Positions 1-6,663 of a stretch of 11,949 nucleotides of DNA are shown here, in pieces (within the stretch, counting starts at the first letter, position 1; every line of letters starts with the position of its first letter). Location: NCBI GenBank assembly GCA_937138955.1, contig CAKZPJ010000520.1, forward strand, positions 1 through 11,949, in the 5' to 3' direction. The position numbers and the translations under genes are program-made. Origin of the DNA: an uncultured Flammeovirgaceae bacterium (GTDB taxonomy: Bacteria > Bacteroidota > Bacteroidia > Cytophagales > Cyclobacteriaceae). Under the pieces are notes generated by a model, which did no database searches, had not been told where the DNA came from, and saw nothing but the letters and a program-made list of their open reading frames with translations.

Positions 1-2051
1 TATCGGTCGTTAAAGGCTGCACTCGCCTTTTCAGAATACTGCTGATAGTACTTAGCATCTTCCGGGCGATCGAGGATATCAGCCATCTGAGAAAATAGGC
101 GAGTAAAATCTACTAGGTAGCCCGAGGCCAATATATCGCCTTCAGTTTTGGTTTCTACGGGTTTGTGGTCGTCAATACCAAAATTTAGGGTGTGGTTATC
201 GGCATTGCGAATCAGGTGATTAAGATATTTTTTCATGGTCGGGTAGTATCGCTCCAGAATAGTGGAGTCACCAGTATAGCGATATAAATCCCAAGTGATG
301 AGTACCAAAGCCCCTTCCCACTGGGGGCCGTAGCCTAACGGGCGTAACTCCGGGTCTTTGCCGTACTCGTAGCCCCAGCCGCTACTGGGAATCACGCCGG
401 GCAAATCGCCACTTTCTTGCTGCTCATCCACAAAATCATCCAGCCACTTCAGATACGAGCGTACCATATCGTAGGTAAACAATCCGGTTTCAGATACCAG
501 GTGAGCGTCGCCCGTCCAGCCGATCTTCTCCCGGTGGGGGCAATCGGTCGGTAGTCCGTGGTAATTGCCGATGAACGACCACTGCATATTTTGCTGAAGC
601 TGATTTAAGGCGGGGTCGGAGCAGGCAAAGCTTCCGGTTTGCTCAAAGTCGGTATACAGCACCACTCCCGTAATAGTCTCTAAGGTTGGTGGAGTAGGTA
701 ACCCACGAACTTCTATGTACTGAAAGCCATGGTAGACAAAGCGAGGTTCCCAAACTTCTACTCCTTCACCTTTTAAGGTGTAACGATCGGTTTGGGCATC
801 GCCACTTTTCAGGAAACGTAGAATCTGCTTCTGTTCTACTCTACCATCAGAAAATAGCTTTTCGCCCATCTTCATACTCACTTCTGTGCCCCGTGGTCCA
901 GCTACCTTCAGACGGGAATAACCGGCGATATTTTGTCCCAAGTCGAACACCCACACCCCCGGCTGCACTTCGGTAACCGAAACCGGATGAATCTCTTGCT
1001 GGGCTTTAATTGGCGGAATCATCTGCGCTCGTAGTTGTCCTTTGGGATCCGAGCTAGTTACTACATCTTTCCAGTCGTTGTCATCAAACCAAGCTTCGCT
1101 CCAACCCAGTATTTCTAGGCGGGCATCGTAGGTTTCGCCGTTACGGATGCCGTCGAATCTGATAGGTCCCTGGTTGGTAGTTTTCCAGCTCGCGTCCGAA
1201 ACTACTCGTTGAATGCTTCCCAAATCATCGGTAATTTCCAGTTGACAGATTGCTTCAGGGTAGCTACGCCAGGGTGCTTGGTTAAAGCCCCAAACGGCAT
1301 TCGCAAAGTGGTTGTACCAGCCGGTACCCAATACAATACCCACTGTATTTTCTCCCGATTGCAGCAAGTCAGTAATGTCGTGAGTAAGGTAACGTACTGA
1401 TTTATCGTAGCGAGTTTTCACTGGATCAAGCAGGTGGTCGCCTACTTTTTGTCCGTTGATGTATAACTCAAAGTAGCCTAAACCAGTAACGTAAGCCCGG
1501 GCACTGACCGGAATCTTTTCTAGACGAAAGTTCTGACGGAAATACGGAGCGGGCTTGCTTTCTTGTAACGTATCGGTAAAGTCAGGGTGCCGAATCCATT
1601 GAGCTTGCCAGTCAGACGAATCCAGTAACGCCATTTCCCAGTGTGCCGGAGTGCTCCACGCTGATTCGTTTTCGTGGTTATCCCATACTTTCACTTTCCA
1701 GTAACACTGCTGGCGAGAATTCAACGGTTGACCTTGGTACGTGAGGTGGCGGGATTCTCGCGAAGGTATACGTCCACTGTCCCACAAATCGCCTTCATTA
1801 TTCGCTAAGGCCTCGGGTGAGGAAGCTACCAGAATATGATAGGCGGTTTGCTGAGTGTTCTGAGTATCTGACCGCAACTTCCAGGCGAGGGTAGGTTCTT
1901 TGGCGTCAATTCCCAGCGGGTTTTCCAGGTATTCGCACCGAAGACTTTCTACTGCCAGCCCTTGAGCACGTCCTTCTAAAGAATTTAGTAAGCTGGCTAG
2001 AAACAATACTAATGCTAGCGAGTAAAATGAGGTTACTGGATTTTTCAACAT
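1..2051 (-). CDS. GH78 alpha-L-rhamnosidase, secreted (C-terminus beyond left edge)
   Basis: This is a retaining-fold-independent, inverting-type glycoside hydrolase family 78 enzyme that would release terminal alpha-L-rhamnose from polysaccharides or glycosides outside the cytoplasm. The minus-strand frame is open for 683 codons from an ATG at 2049-2051 and runs off the left edge. It begins with a signal peptide (hydrophobic stretch at residues about 8-23, likely cleavage after GRA near residue 32). A beta-sandwich/Fn3-like region follows (about 35-135), then a rhamnosidase N-domain with a GYFELYING motif (about 192-200) and the (alpha/alpha)6 catalytic barrel. The signature DCPHREKIGWTGD spans residues 503-515. 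Asp503, Glu508 and Asp515 align with Asp567, Glu572 and Asp579 of Bacillus RhaB, and Glu508 would be the general acid. Relatives are about 900 residues long, so about 200 residues, including the general base Glu, should lie left of the window. It is divergent from the sulfatase gene, with 99 bp between them. Family assignment is firm; the substrate is inferred. Confidence 0.95.
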   Translation of the reverse strand, partial: MLKNPVTSFYSLALVLFLASLLNSLEGRAQGLAVESLRCEYLENPLGIDAKEPTLAWKLRSDTQNTQQTAYHILVASSPEALANNEGDLWDSGRIPSRESRHLTYQGQPLNSRQQCYWKVKVWDNHENESAWSTPAHWEMALLDSSDWQAQWIRHPDFTDTLQESKPAPYFRQNFRLEKIPVSARAYVTGLGYFELYINGQKVGDHLLDPVKTRYDKSVRYLTHDITDLLQSGENTVGIVLGTGWYNHFANAVWGFNQAPWRSYPEAICQLEITDDLGSIQRVVSDASWKTTNQGPIRFDGIRNGETYDARLEILGWSEAWFDDNDWKDVVTSSDPKGQLRAQMIPPIKAQQEIHPVSVTEVQPGVWVFDLGQNIAGYSRLKVAGPRGTEVSMKMGEKLFSDGRVEQKQILRFLKSGDAQTDRYTLKGEGVEVWEPRFVYHGFQYIEVRGLPTPPTLETITGVVLYTDFEQTGSFACSDPALNQLQQNMQWSFIGNYHGLPTDCPHREKIGWTGDAHLVSETGLFTYDMVRSYLKWLDDFVDEQQESGDLPGVIPSSGWGYEYGKDPELRPLGYGPQWEGALVLITWDLYRYTGDSTILERYYPTMKKYLNHLIRNADNHTLNFGIDDHKPVETKTEGDILASGYLVDFTRLFSQMADILDRPEDAKYYQQYSEKASAAFNDR

Positions 2052-2150
2052 ATGTGTGGACAGATATTCATAATTTTTGACTCAGGAAAGAACAGGATGC
2101 TTGGTTCTCATTATTGCGTTAACTTAGTTTGATAAGATACTCCACTAATT
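2052..2150. promoter_or_regulatory. Divergent intergenic region between rhamnosidase and sulfatase genes
   Basis: These 99 bp separate two divergently oriented genes and must hold both promoters unless transcription comes from further away. On the plus strand TAGTTTG at 2125-2131 is one base short of the Bacteroidota -7 consensus TAnnTTTG, and TTG at 2101-2103 lies 21 bases upstream as a possible -33 element. No consensus match is visible for the minus-strand gene. The shared region suggests co-regulation, but no operator palindrome stands out. Confidence 0.3.
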
Positions 2151-4043
2151 ATGCACAAGCTATTACTACTATTCTATTCCTTATTACTTTGGGGTTGCGC
2201 TTCTTCATCAAAAGAAATGTTACCACCTCCCAACATTATTTGGATTAATGCCGAAGATATTGGCCCCGCTTTCGGCTGCTATGGCGACGACTACGCAACC
2301 ACGCCTAATATCGATAAGATGGCCGAAAATAGCATCCTGTATCGTCATGCCTACGCCACTGCTCCCATTTGTGCCCCGTCGCGCTCTTGTCTGATTTCCG
2401 GTGTTTACGCCACTTCTTTAGGCACGCAACACCTTCGGATGGAAACTACCAAACCAGATTTCATTGAAACCTTTCCTGAATACTTGCGCGATAGTGCGAA
2501 TTATTTCACAACCAATAACGGAAAAACTGATTTTAATTTTAGTCCGGAAGGAGTATGGGATTATTGGAAAGGGGACATAGCTCCCTGGCGCAATCGCCCG
2601 GAAGAAAAACCTTTCTTTAGCATGTTCACCATCGGGGCCACCCACGAAGGGCGCGGTAACTCTATTGAACGTCATCAGGAAGCTACCGCTCAGTTACCTG
2701 AGAACATGCTACATGATCCAGCCAATGCCCCGGTGCCACCGTACTATCCCGATACGCAGGAGACGCGAGAACTCTGGGCTCGGTACTATGATTTAATTAC
2801 CGAATTCGACCGACAGGTGGGTGAAATTTTAGATAGTCTGGATGCAGACGGCCTTACCGAAAACACAATTGTTTTTGTCTTTGCCGATCATGGGTTTGGG
2901 TTGCCTCGTTACAAACGCTGGCTCTACAAAACCGGATTGCATGTTCCTTTGCTAGTCCATATTCCTGAAAAGTATCAGCACCTGGCTCCGCAGGCGATGG
3001 GTACGGAAACCGAACGACTGGTCAGCTTTGTGGATTTTGCGCCAACAACGCTTAATCTGGCTGGAGTAACTATTCCTGAACATATGCAAGGGCAAAAATT
3101 TTTGGGAGAAACAGTAGCTGAACCTCGCGATTATGTGTACGGAGCCCGCAGCCGGGCTGACGATATGTACGAAATGTCGCGGGCTGTGCTGAATGATCGC
3201 TACATCTATATTCGTCACTATATGCCATACCTGCCCTATATTCAGCCTGGTTTTATTTCGGGCGATCAAAAAGAAAGTTACCGCTTACTTCGGCAGTATA
3301 AAGAAGCGGGCACACTGTCTGATGAATCTATGGAGATGTGGCAATCCAAACCAGCCGAAGAACTGTACGATTTACAACAAGATCCGCAGGAGTTAACCAA
3401 CCTAGCTAATGCTGATGATTACCAAAGTGTTAAACAGGATTTACACAATCAGCTTAACGAATGGATGGTAGAAAAAAAAGATATTGGCTTGCTATATGAA
3501 ACCGAAATGCTGCTACGAGCTGAGAATTCTTCTCCCTACGAAGTTGCCCGTAACTCATTTGATACTAAGCAGGTACTGGAAGCTGCCGAAATGGTTGGCA
3601 AGGCTGATCCGCAGGAGCTCGCTACCGCTTTGGAAAGCTCAGATAGTGGGGTACGATTTTGGGCGATGGTTGGTTTGCGGGATTCGGGAGAAGAAGCTAG
3701 TGCGTATCAATCGCCAATACAAGCCGCATTAGAAGATGAATCGGCTGCCGTGCAGTTGATGGCGGCGGAAACGCTGTGCCTGCTAGGTAACTGCGAACCT
3801 GCTTACCCAGTTTACGAGAAGTGGCTGAGCGACGAACGTAATTGGCTGGCGTTGCAAGCAGCGAGAAGTCTACAGCTCATTGGTGAAAAGTCTTGCCCCC
3901 TAGTATCGCAGATGCAGGAGAAAATTAAAAGCATGATGAACCCTCCGGGTGAACGGCGTAAGTACGTAGACTTCAACTATGCTTCGTTTACTGGCTGGGC
4001 GTTAGAAGAGGCATTGAAGAACTGTGGGGCGGAAGTGCCTTGA
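2151..4043 (+). CDS. S1-type formylglycine sulfatase lipoprotein with C-terminal HEAT-like repeats
   Basis: This is a type I sulfatase that hydrolyses sulfate esters, here probably on a polysaccharide, and is anchored to a membrane as a lipoprotein. The signal peptide ends in lipobox LWGC (Cys16). The maturation motif CAPSR is at residues 74-78, so Cys74 would be converted to formylglycine by a separate enzyme not in this window. Likely metal and active-site residues are Glu35-Asp36 in NAEDIG (the first position is Glu rather than the commoner Asp), Lys125 in NGKTD, His165 in ATHEG, Asp246-His247 in FADHG and Lys260. The usual C-terminal subdomain motif ELYDLQQDPQE is at 404-414. Residues about 484-578 form three HEAT-like helical repeats, each ending in a GL, LG or IG turn. 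At 630 residues it is longer than a bare sulfatase (about 480-520). The EDIG/GKTD pattern recalls subfamily S1_8, but that assignment is tentative. Linkage to a GH78 gene suggests sulfated rhamnose-containing glycans. Confidence 0.95.
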   Translation: MHKLLLLFYSLLLWGCASSSKEMLPPPNIIWINAEDIGPAFGCYGDDYATTPNIDKMAENSILYRHAYATAPICAPSRSCLISGVYATSLGTQHLRMETTKPDFIETFPEYLRDSANYFTTNNGKTDFNFSPEGVWDYWKGDIAPWRNRPEEKPFFSMFTIGATHEGRGNSIERHQEATAQLPENMLHDPANAPVPPYYPDTQETRELWARYYDLITEFDRQVGEILDSLDADGLTENTIVFVFADHGFGLPRYKRWLYKTGLHVPLLVHIPEKYQHLAPQAMGTETERLVSFVDFAPTTLNLAGVTIPEHMQGQKFLGETVAEPRDYVYGARSRADDMYEMSRAVLNDRYIYIRHYMPYLPYIQPGFISGDQKESYRLLRQYKEAGTLSDESMEMWQSKPAEELYDLQQDPQELTNLANADDYQSVKQDLHNQLNEWMVEKKDIGLLYETEMLLRAENSSPYEVARNSFDTKQVLEAAEMVGKADPQELATALESSDSGVRFWAMVGLRDSGEEASAYQSPIQAALEDESAAVQLMAAETLCLLGNCEPAYPVYEKWLSDERNWLALQAARSLQLIGEKSCPLVSQMQEKIKSMMNPPGERRKYVDFNYASFTGWALEEALKNCGAEVP

Positions 4044-4157
4044 TTTATAGGTTGAAAGTTAAAAGGTTACAGGTTTAAGGTCATCTATACTTGTAACCTT
4101 TAGCCAATTTTACGGATACCACGCTTATAATACTTTCTAAAAGTTACATTGGTAGAA
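4044..4157. other. Intergenic spacer downstream of the sulfatase with a 10-bp inverted repeat
   Basis: AAAGGTTACA at 4062-4071 and TGTAACCTTT at 4092-4101 are perfect inverted repeats with a 20-base loop, starting 18 bases after the sulfatase stop. This could act as a weak transcription terminator, although no T-run follows directly. The left arm belongs to the repeat copy listed at 4056-4081. No consensus promoter is visible before the ATG at 4158. Confidence 0.3.
4056..4081 (+). repeat. Intergenic 26-bp repeat, copy 1 (plus orientation)
   Basis: This copy contains GGTTACAGGTTTAAGGT preceded by AAGTTAAAA. The reverse complement of 4895-4920 matches it at 24 of 26 positions, the two differences being adjacent. 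The pair lies in inverted orientation on either side of the broken META-like gene, both in non-coding DNA, which suggests a dispersed intergenic repeat family rather than chance. Confidence 0.55.
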
Positions 4158-4255
4158 ATGAGAGGAATACTGCTACTGGTTACGCTTTGTTGGCTATTAA
4201 CGAGCTGTGGTTCTTCAGTACCAATTACTTTTCACGGACAAAGTTTTTACAAATA

Positions 4256-4422
4256 CTTAGAAGCTGTTTGAGTTAACTCTTCTTGTTTCTTAGGAATCTT
4301 TTTCCGCCACTCGTCGGCTTTTTTTCGCACCGTAGCGTAGGCTACGCCACTCAAAAAGAGCCTAGATTGACAAAAAAATCTCTCCTAATAAATCAAAAAA
4401 TATAACTCAAACAGCTTCTAAG
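4256..4422. mobile_element. MITE-like palindromic element with 20-bp perfect terminal inverted repeats
   Basis: CTTAGAAGCTGTTTGAGTTA at 4256-4275 is repeated exactly in inverse at 4403-4422. The interior has no coding capacity, so any movement would depend on a transposase elsewhere. The element proper may be 4260-4418 (159 bp, ends GAAGC...GCTTC), flanked by TA at 4258-4259 and 4419-4420, or by an imperfect 3-bp duplication TTA/TAA that would restore the host frame. The whole element is an imperfect hairpin: TTAGGA (4290-4295) faces TCCTAA (4383-4388), GGCTTTTTTT (4316-4325) faces AAAAAGAGCC (4353-4362), and CGTAGC (4331-4336) faces GCTACG (4341-4346) across a GTAG loop. It sits inside a lipoprotein gene, which supports a relatively recent insertion. 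The parental IS family is not identified. Confidence 0.75.
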
Positions 4423-4481
4423 AAAAATCGAGCAGCAGTTATTATTCGGTTCCGGCAGTAATTCAGCAACGGTGGCGGTTA

Positions 4482-4829
4482 GTGAGTATCAATGGCGATT
4501 CTGCGCCGCTCGGCGTGAAGCTAGCCGAACACAATTCTTTCATTTATTTCCGAACGAGTCGGGAGAGTAGAGGTAAATATCAGTTCGGGGGGAAGATAAC
4601 GCAGGGCTTTTGGGGCGAGTATACGTTTGACGAAGAAGGCTCTATTGAGATATTGATGATGAAAGGTATGGAGAAGGTTAAATCAGACAGCGCAGGAAGT
4701 TTAGAGAGGTTATTTGAACGCATACTAATAAATGCTGCGACCTACGAAATTACTGGCGAGAATATGATACTATATTCTCCAACTGACACTTTGGGATTTG
4801 TTTTGCCTAAGCCGAATACTTCTAGATAA
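4482..4829 (+). CDS. META-domain-like fragment (residual ORF downstream of the inserted element)
   Basis: This 115-codon open frame starts with GTG at 4482, but that codon is a Val inside the original domain (RWRLVSING), not a natural start. The frame is open upstream to a TAA at 4419-4421 within the element. Visible features fit a META/HslJ-like fold: opening W-R-L-V-S-I-N-G, a central GEYTFDEEGSIEI strand pair, a helix with LERLFERIL, and a final TYEITGENMILYSPTD strand pair. The GCN and TMAC-type motifs of HslJ are absent, so it is a divergent member. Without the lipoprotein leader any product would stay cytoplasmic and lack the first strand. It is better read as the 3' part of the broken gene starting at 4158. 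Family confidence is moderate. Confidence 0.5.
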   Translation: MSINGDSAPLGVKLAEHNSFIYFRTSRESRGKYQFGGKITQGFWGEYTFDEEGSIEILMMKGMEKVKSDSAGSLERLFERILINAATYEITGENMILYSPTDTLGFVLPKPNTSR

Positions 4830-4872
4830 TCTTGCACTTAAAAGAGCTGCATTTCTTGGCTTCGGTTAACGT

Positions 4873-4909
4873 TTACAGGTTTAAAGTTCGGACAACCTTA
4901 AACCTGTAA
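4873..4909. terminator. Strong hairpin between convergent genes, likely bidirectional terminator
   Basis: TTACAGGTTTAA at 4873-4884 and TTAAACCTGTAA at 4898-4909 pair perfectly. An A/C mismatch and a further GTT/AAC stem follow, around a 5-base CGGAC loop, giving 15 paired bases out of 16. It lies between the 3' ends of the META-like fragment (plus) and the choice-of-anchor I gene (minus), where a shared terminator is expected. There is no clear U-tract on either side. Confidence 0.5.
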
Positions 4910-4920
4910 CTCTTTAACTT
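4895..4920 (-). repeat. Intergenic 26-bp repeat, copy 2 (minus orientation)
   Basis: The reverse complement contains GTTACAGGTTTAAGGT and matches 4056-4081 at 24 of 26 positions. It ends next to the stop of the minus-strand gene at 4922 and overlaps the right arm of the hairpin at 4873-4909. The hairpin may therefore be a folded or doubled form of this repeat. Confidence 0.55.
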
Positions 4921-4921
4921 G

Positions 4922-6451
4922 TTAGTTTTCAAAAATAATTACCTGCCCGTCACCTTCCGAACTCACTATAAATAGGTCTTTGCCGTTGGGACTATCTTTA
5001 GCGGGAATGAAGAGTAAACCTTCGGGAGCATCACCGCTTTTTAGAACCTGTAAGAACACGGGATAGTAAGGGTCACTTACATTATATACCACTACAGCAT
5101 CTACTCGCTCCAGACCAATAAAGGCAATAGTATGCTCACCGATTCTTCCTATCACTACCCCTTCAGGTTCTACGCCTTTGGCATCGCTGCGACCGTCTTC
5201 GTACAAACCTTCCGCAATGATGATGTCTTCTATTTCGTTGCCGCTATCGTATACTTGCATTCCGGTGCCACCGTCCCAGATACTAAACGAGCGAGCACCA
5301 TAAGAATACAGTTCTTCGTAAGCACCGTCGCCATCAGTATCGCCCAACGTAGTGGTAATTTCTAAGCGGCCCAGATTTTCTTCCTGCTGTAGCGTAGCCG
5401 CATTCGGAAAAGCAGTTTCATCTAGCATCAAGTCTTCCACTCGCTCTTCTTCCGAGAAACCGTCGTAGTCACGGGCGTCACCTTCGTTGGCGGTGACCAC
5501 GTAGTTAGTACCCATTGACTTATAGGCTTCAATAGCATCGGGCTGATACATTCCGAAAGCAGGGCGGGGAGACTGCTGAATTATACCGTCTTCGTCACTG
5601 GCGTCGATGGCATTTTCCGCCAAGCTATAGTCTTTAAATCCGAGCGGGAATATTCCAGTAATAGTTTTAGTTACCAGATCAATACGGGCTAGTCCGTTAT
5701 TTTCCTGAAGTGATACCCAGGCTACCAGTGAGTTGTCCGATACGGTAATATACTCGGGTTCAGTATCTTCAGCTAAGTTAGCGTGAGGACCAAATACTCG
5801 ATAACCATCGTGCTCCAGAGCTTCTTCGGCACTATTGAATCCTTCAAAACCCAGCGTAGTAACGGCAAACGAAGAGTGAATTTGAATAATAGATACCGAA
5901 CCCTCTGGATCATCCGTATATTCGTCATTGGGTTCGCCTTCATTGGCTACCAAAGCAAATTGGCCATTGGGACTGAATGTAACCATATCGGGTAGTGCGC
6001 CAACAGTTACATTACTAACTTCAGACAAGTCTTCAGTATCGAAAAATACAACCACACCTGGGTGAGTAGCTTCTTCAGCTTCTACTGCTGCGGCTAGCAA
6101 GCCTTTGCTAACCGCTACACTATTTACTCCGGCTCCGTAGGGAGTTATATCAATACTTTTTACCAATGTAGGGCTAGTAGGATCGGATAAATCAACCACG
6201 TCGATGCTTGATTGGTCACCCGCATTATTTACTACGAACAGTTGCTTGGTTTTAGGATCATAGGCTGAGATCTCAGCGGCACCCTCTGATTCGCCATTAG
6301 CCTCCAATACGATAGCACCAATTTTAGAAAAGGCTATTTCTTTGGTTTCGTTGTCATCAGGATGAAGCTCATTCAGTATCTCATCAATAATTTGCTTGCA
6401 GGAAGAAAAGAGTAAAGAAAAGACACAGAGTAGTATCCACATATTTTTCAT
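4922..6451 (-). CDS. Choice-of-anchor I family beta-propeller lipoprotein
   Basis: This is a surface or periplasmic lipoprotein of unknown activity with the choice-of-anchor I domain. The signal peptide ends FSSC, making Cys18 the lipidated residue. The mature part is a repeating beta-propeller-like sequence with the family hallmarks NEGEPNDEY (170-178), ANEGDARDYDGF (321-332), YGARSFSIWD (384-393), KGVEPEGV (425-432), FIGLERVDAVVVYN (444-457) and SSEGDGQVIIF (498-508). DTDGDG at 371-376 looks like a calcium-binding loop. At 509 residues it appears complete. Relatives are often annotated as alkaline phosphatase, but nothing catalytic is recognisable and I do not assert that activity. It stands alone: convergent with the META-like fragment and divergent from the MFS gene, with a consensus promoter upstream. 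The start ATG at 6449-6451 fits directly before the leader MKNMWILL. Confidence 0.88.
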   Translation of the reverse strand: MKNMWILLCVFSLLFSSCKQIIDEILNELHPDDNETKEIAFSKIGAIVLEANGESEGAAEISAYDPKTKQLFVVNNAGDQSSIDVVDLSDPTSPTLVKSIDITPYGAGVNSVAVSKGLLAAAVEAEEATHPGVVVFFDTEDLSEVSNVTVGALPDMVTFSPNGQFALVANEGEPNDEYTDDPEGSVSIIQIHSSFAVTTLGFEGFNSAEEALEHDGYRVFGPHANLAEDTEPEYITVSDNSLVAWVSLQENNGLARIDLVTKTITGIFPLGFKDYSLAENAIDASDEDGIIQQSPRPAFGMYQPDAIEAYKSMGTNYVVTANEGDARDYDGFSEEERVEDLMLDETAFPNAATLQQEENLGRLEITTTLGDTDGDGAYEELYSYGARSFSIWDGGTGMQVYDSGNEIEDIIIAEGLYEDGRSDAKGVEPEGVVIGRIGEHTIAFIGLERVDAVVVYNVSDPYYPVFLQVLKSGDAPEGLLFIPAKDSPNGKDLFIVSSEGDGQVIIFEN

Positions 6452-6489
6452 GACTAGTTCGGTTAAGTTAGAAAGCTATTGGTGTTGTA

Positions 6490-6497
6490 CAAATATA
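6490..6497 (-). promoter_or_regulatory. Bacteroidota -7 promoter element for the choice-of-anchor I gene
   Basis: On the minus strand this reads TATATTTG, an exact match to TAnnTTTG, 38 bases before the start codon. No clear TTG sits at the usual -33 distance, so the call rests on the -7 box and its position. Confidence 0.4.
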
Positions 6498-6663
6498 GAA
6501 GGGCAATTATTTTAGACTAAATAGATCTCCTATTGATAATAAAAGATTAACCTTCTTAACAAGTAGGTAATATTGAATTTGAATAAGCTTGGTACTAGTT
6601 CAGTGAAAAAGAAATATCGGAAGATTGAGCAAACTATCAGTAGGGAGTGCTGTTCCCCCTTCT

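Larger units (their letters stand above)
4158..4829 (+). pseudogene. META-domain-like lipoprotein gene interrupted by a palindromic element
   Basis: The ATG at 4158 opens a lipoprotein leader whose lipobox LTSC places the lipidated Cys at residue 17. The frame continues through GSSVPITFHG and then meets a TGA at 4269-4271, which lies inside the left terminal repeat of an inserted element. After the element, a frame in the same phase resumes at 4422 with EKSSSSYYSV and leads into QRWRLVSINGD, the typical opening of a META/HslJ-like domain, ending with TAG... at 4829 (stop codon TAA, 4827-4829). Removing 162 bp (4260-4421) rejoins both parts into an intact gene of about 169 codons. The left part encodes only 37 residues now. 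What the lipoprotein did is unknown; META domains occur in small envelope or stress-related proteins. The gene is probably non-functional because the leader is separated from the domain. Confidence 0.7.

Noticed and set aside
1209..1400. 63-codon plus-strand ORF
   Set aside because: It is the antisense shadow of the rhamnosidase frame, which is open across the whole stretch and carries clear family motifs.
4922..6451. Alkaline phosphatase assignment for the choice-of-anchor I gene
   Set aside because: The label is common for relatives, but no phosphatase catalytic or metal motif is visible; the sequence reads as a beta-propeller.
6625..6663. TTG start for the MFS gene
   Set aside because: The ATG at 6664 directly precedes the first helix. 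The 13 extra residues add no recognisable feature, though this start cannot be excluded.
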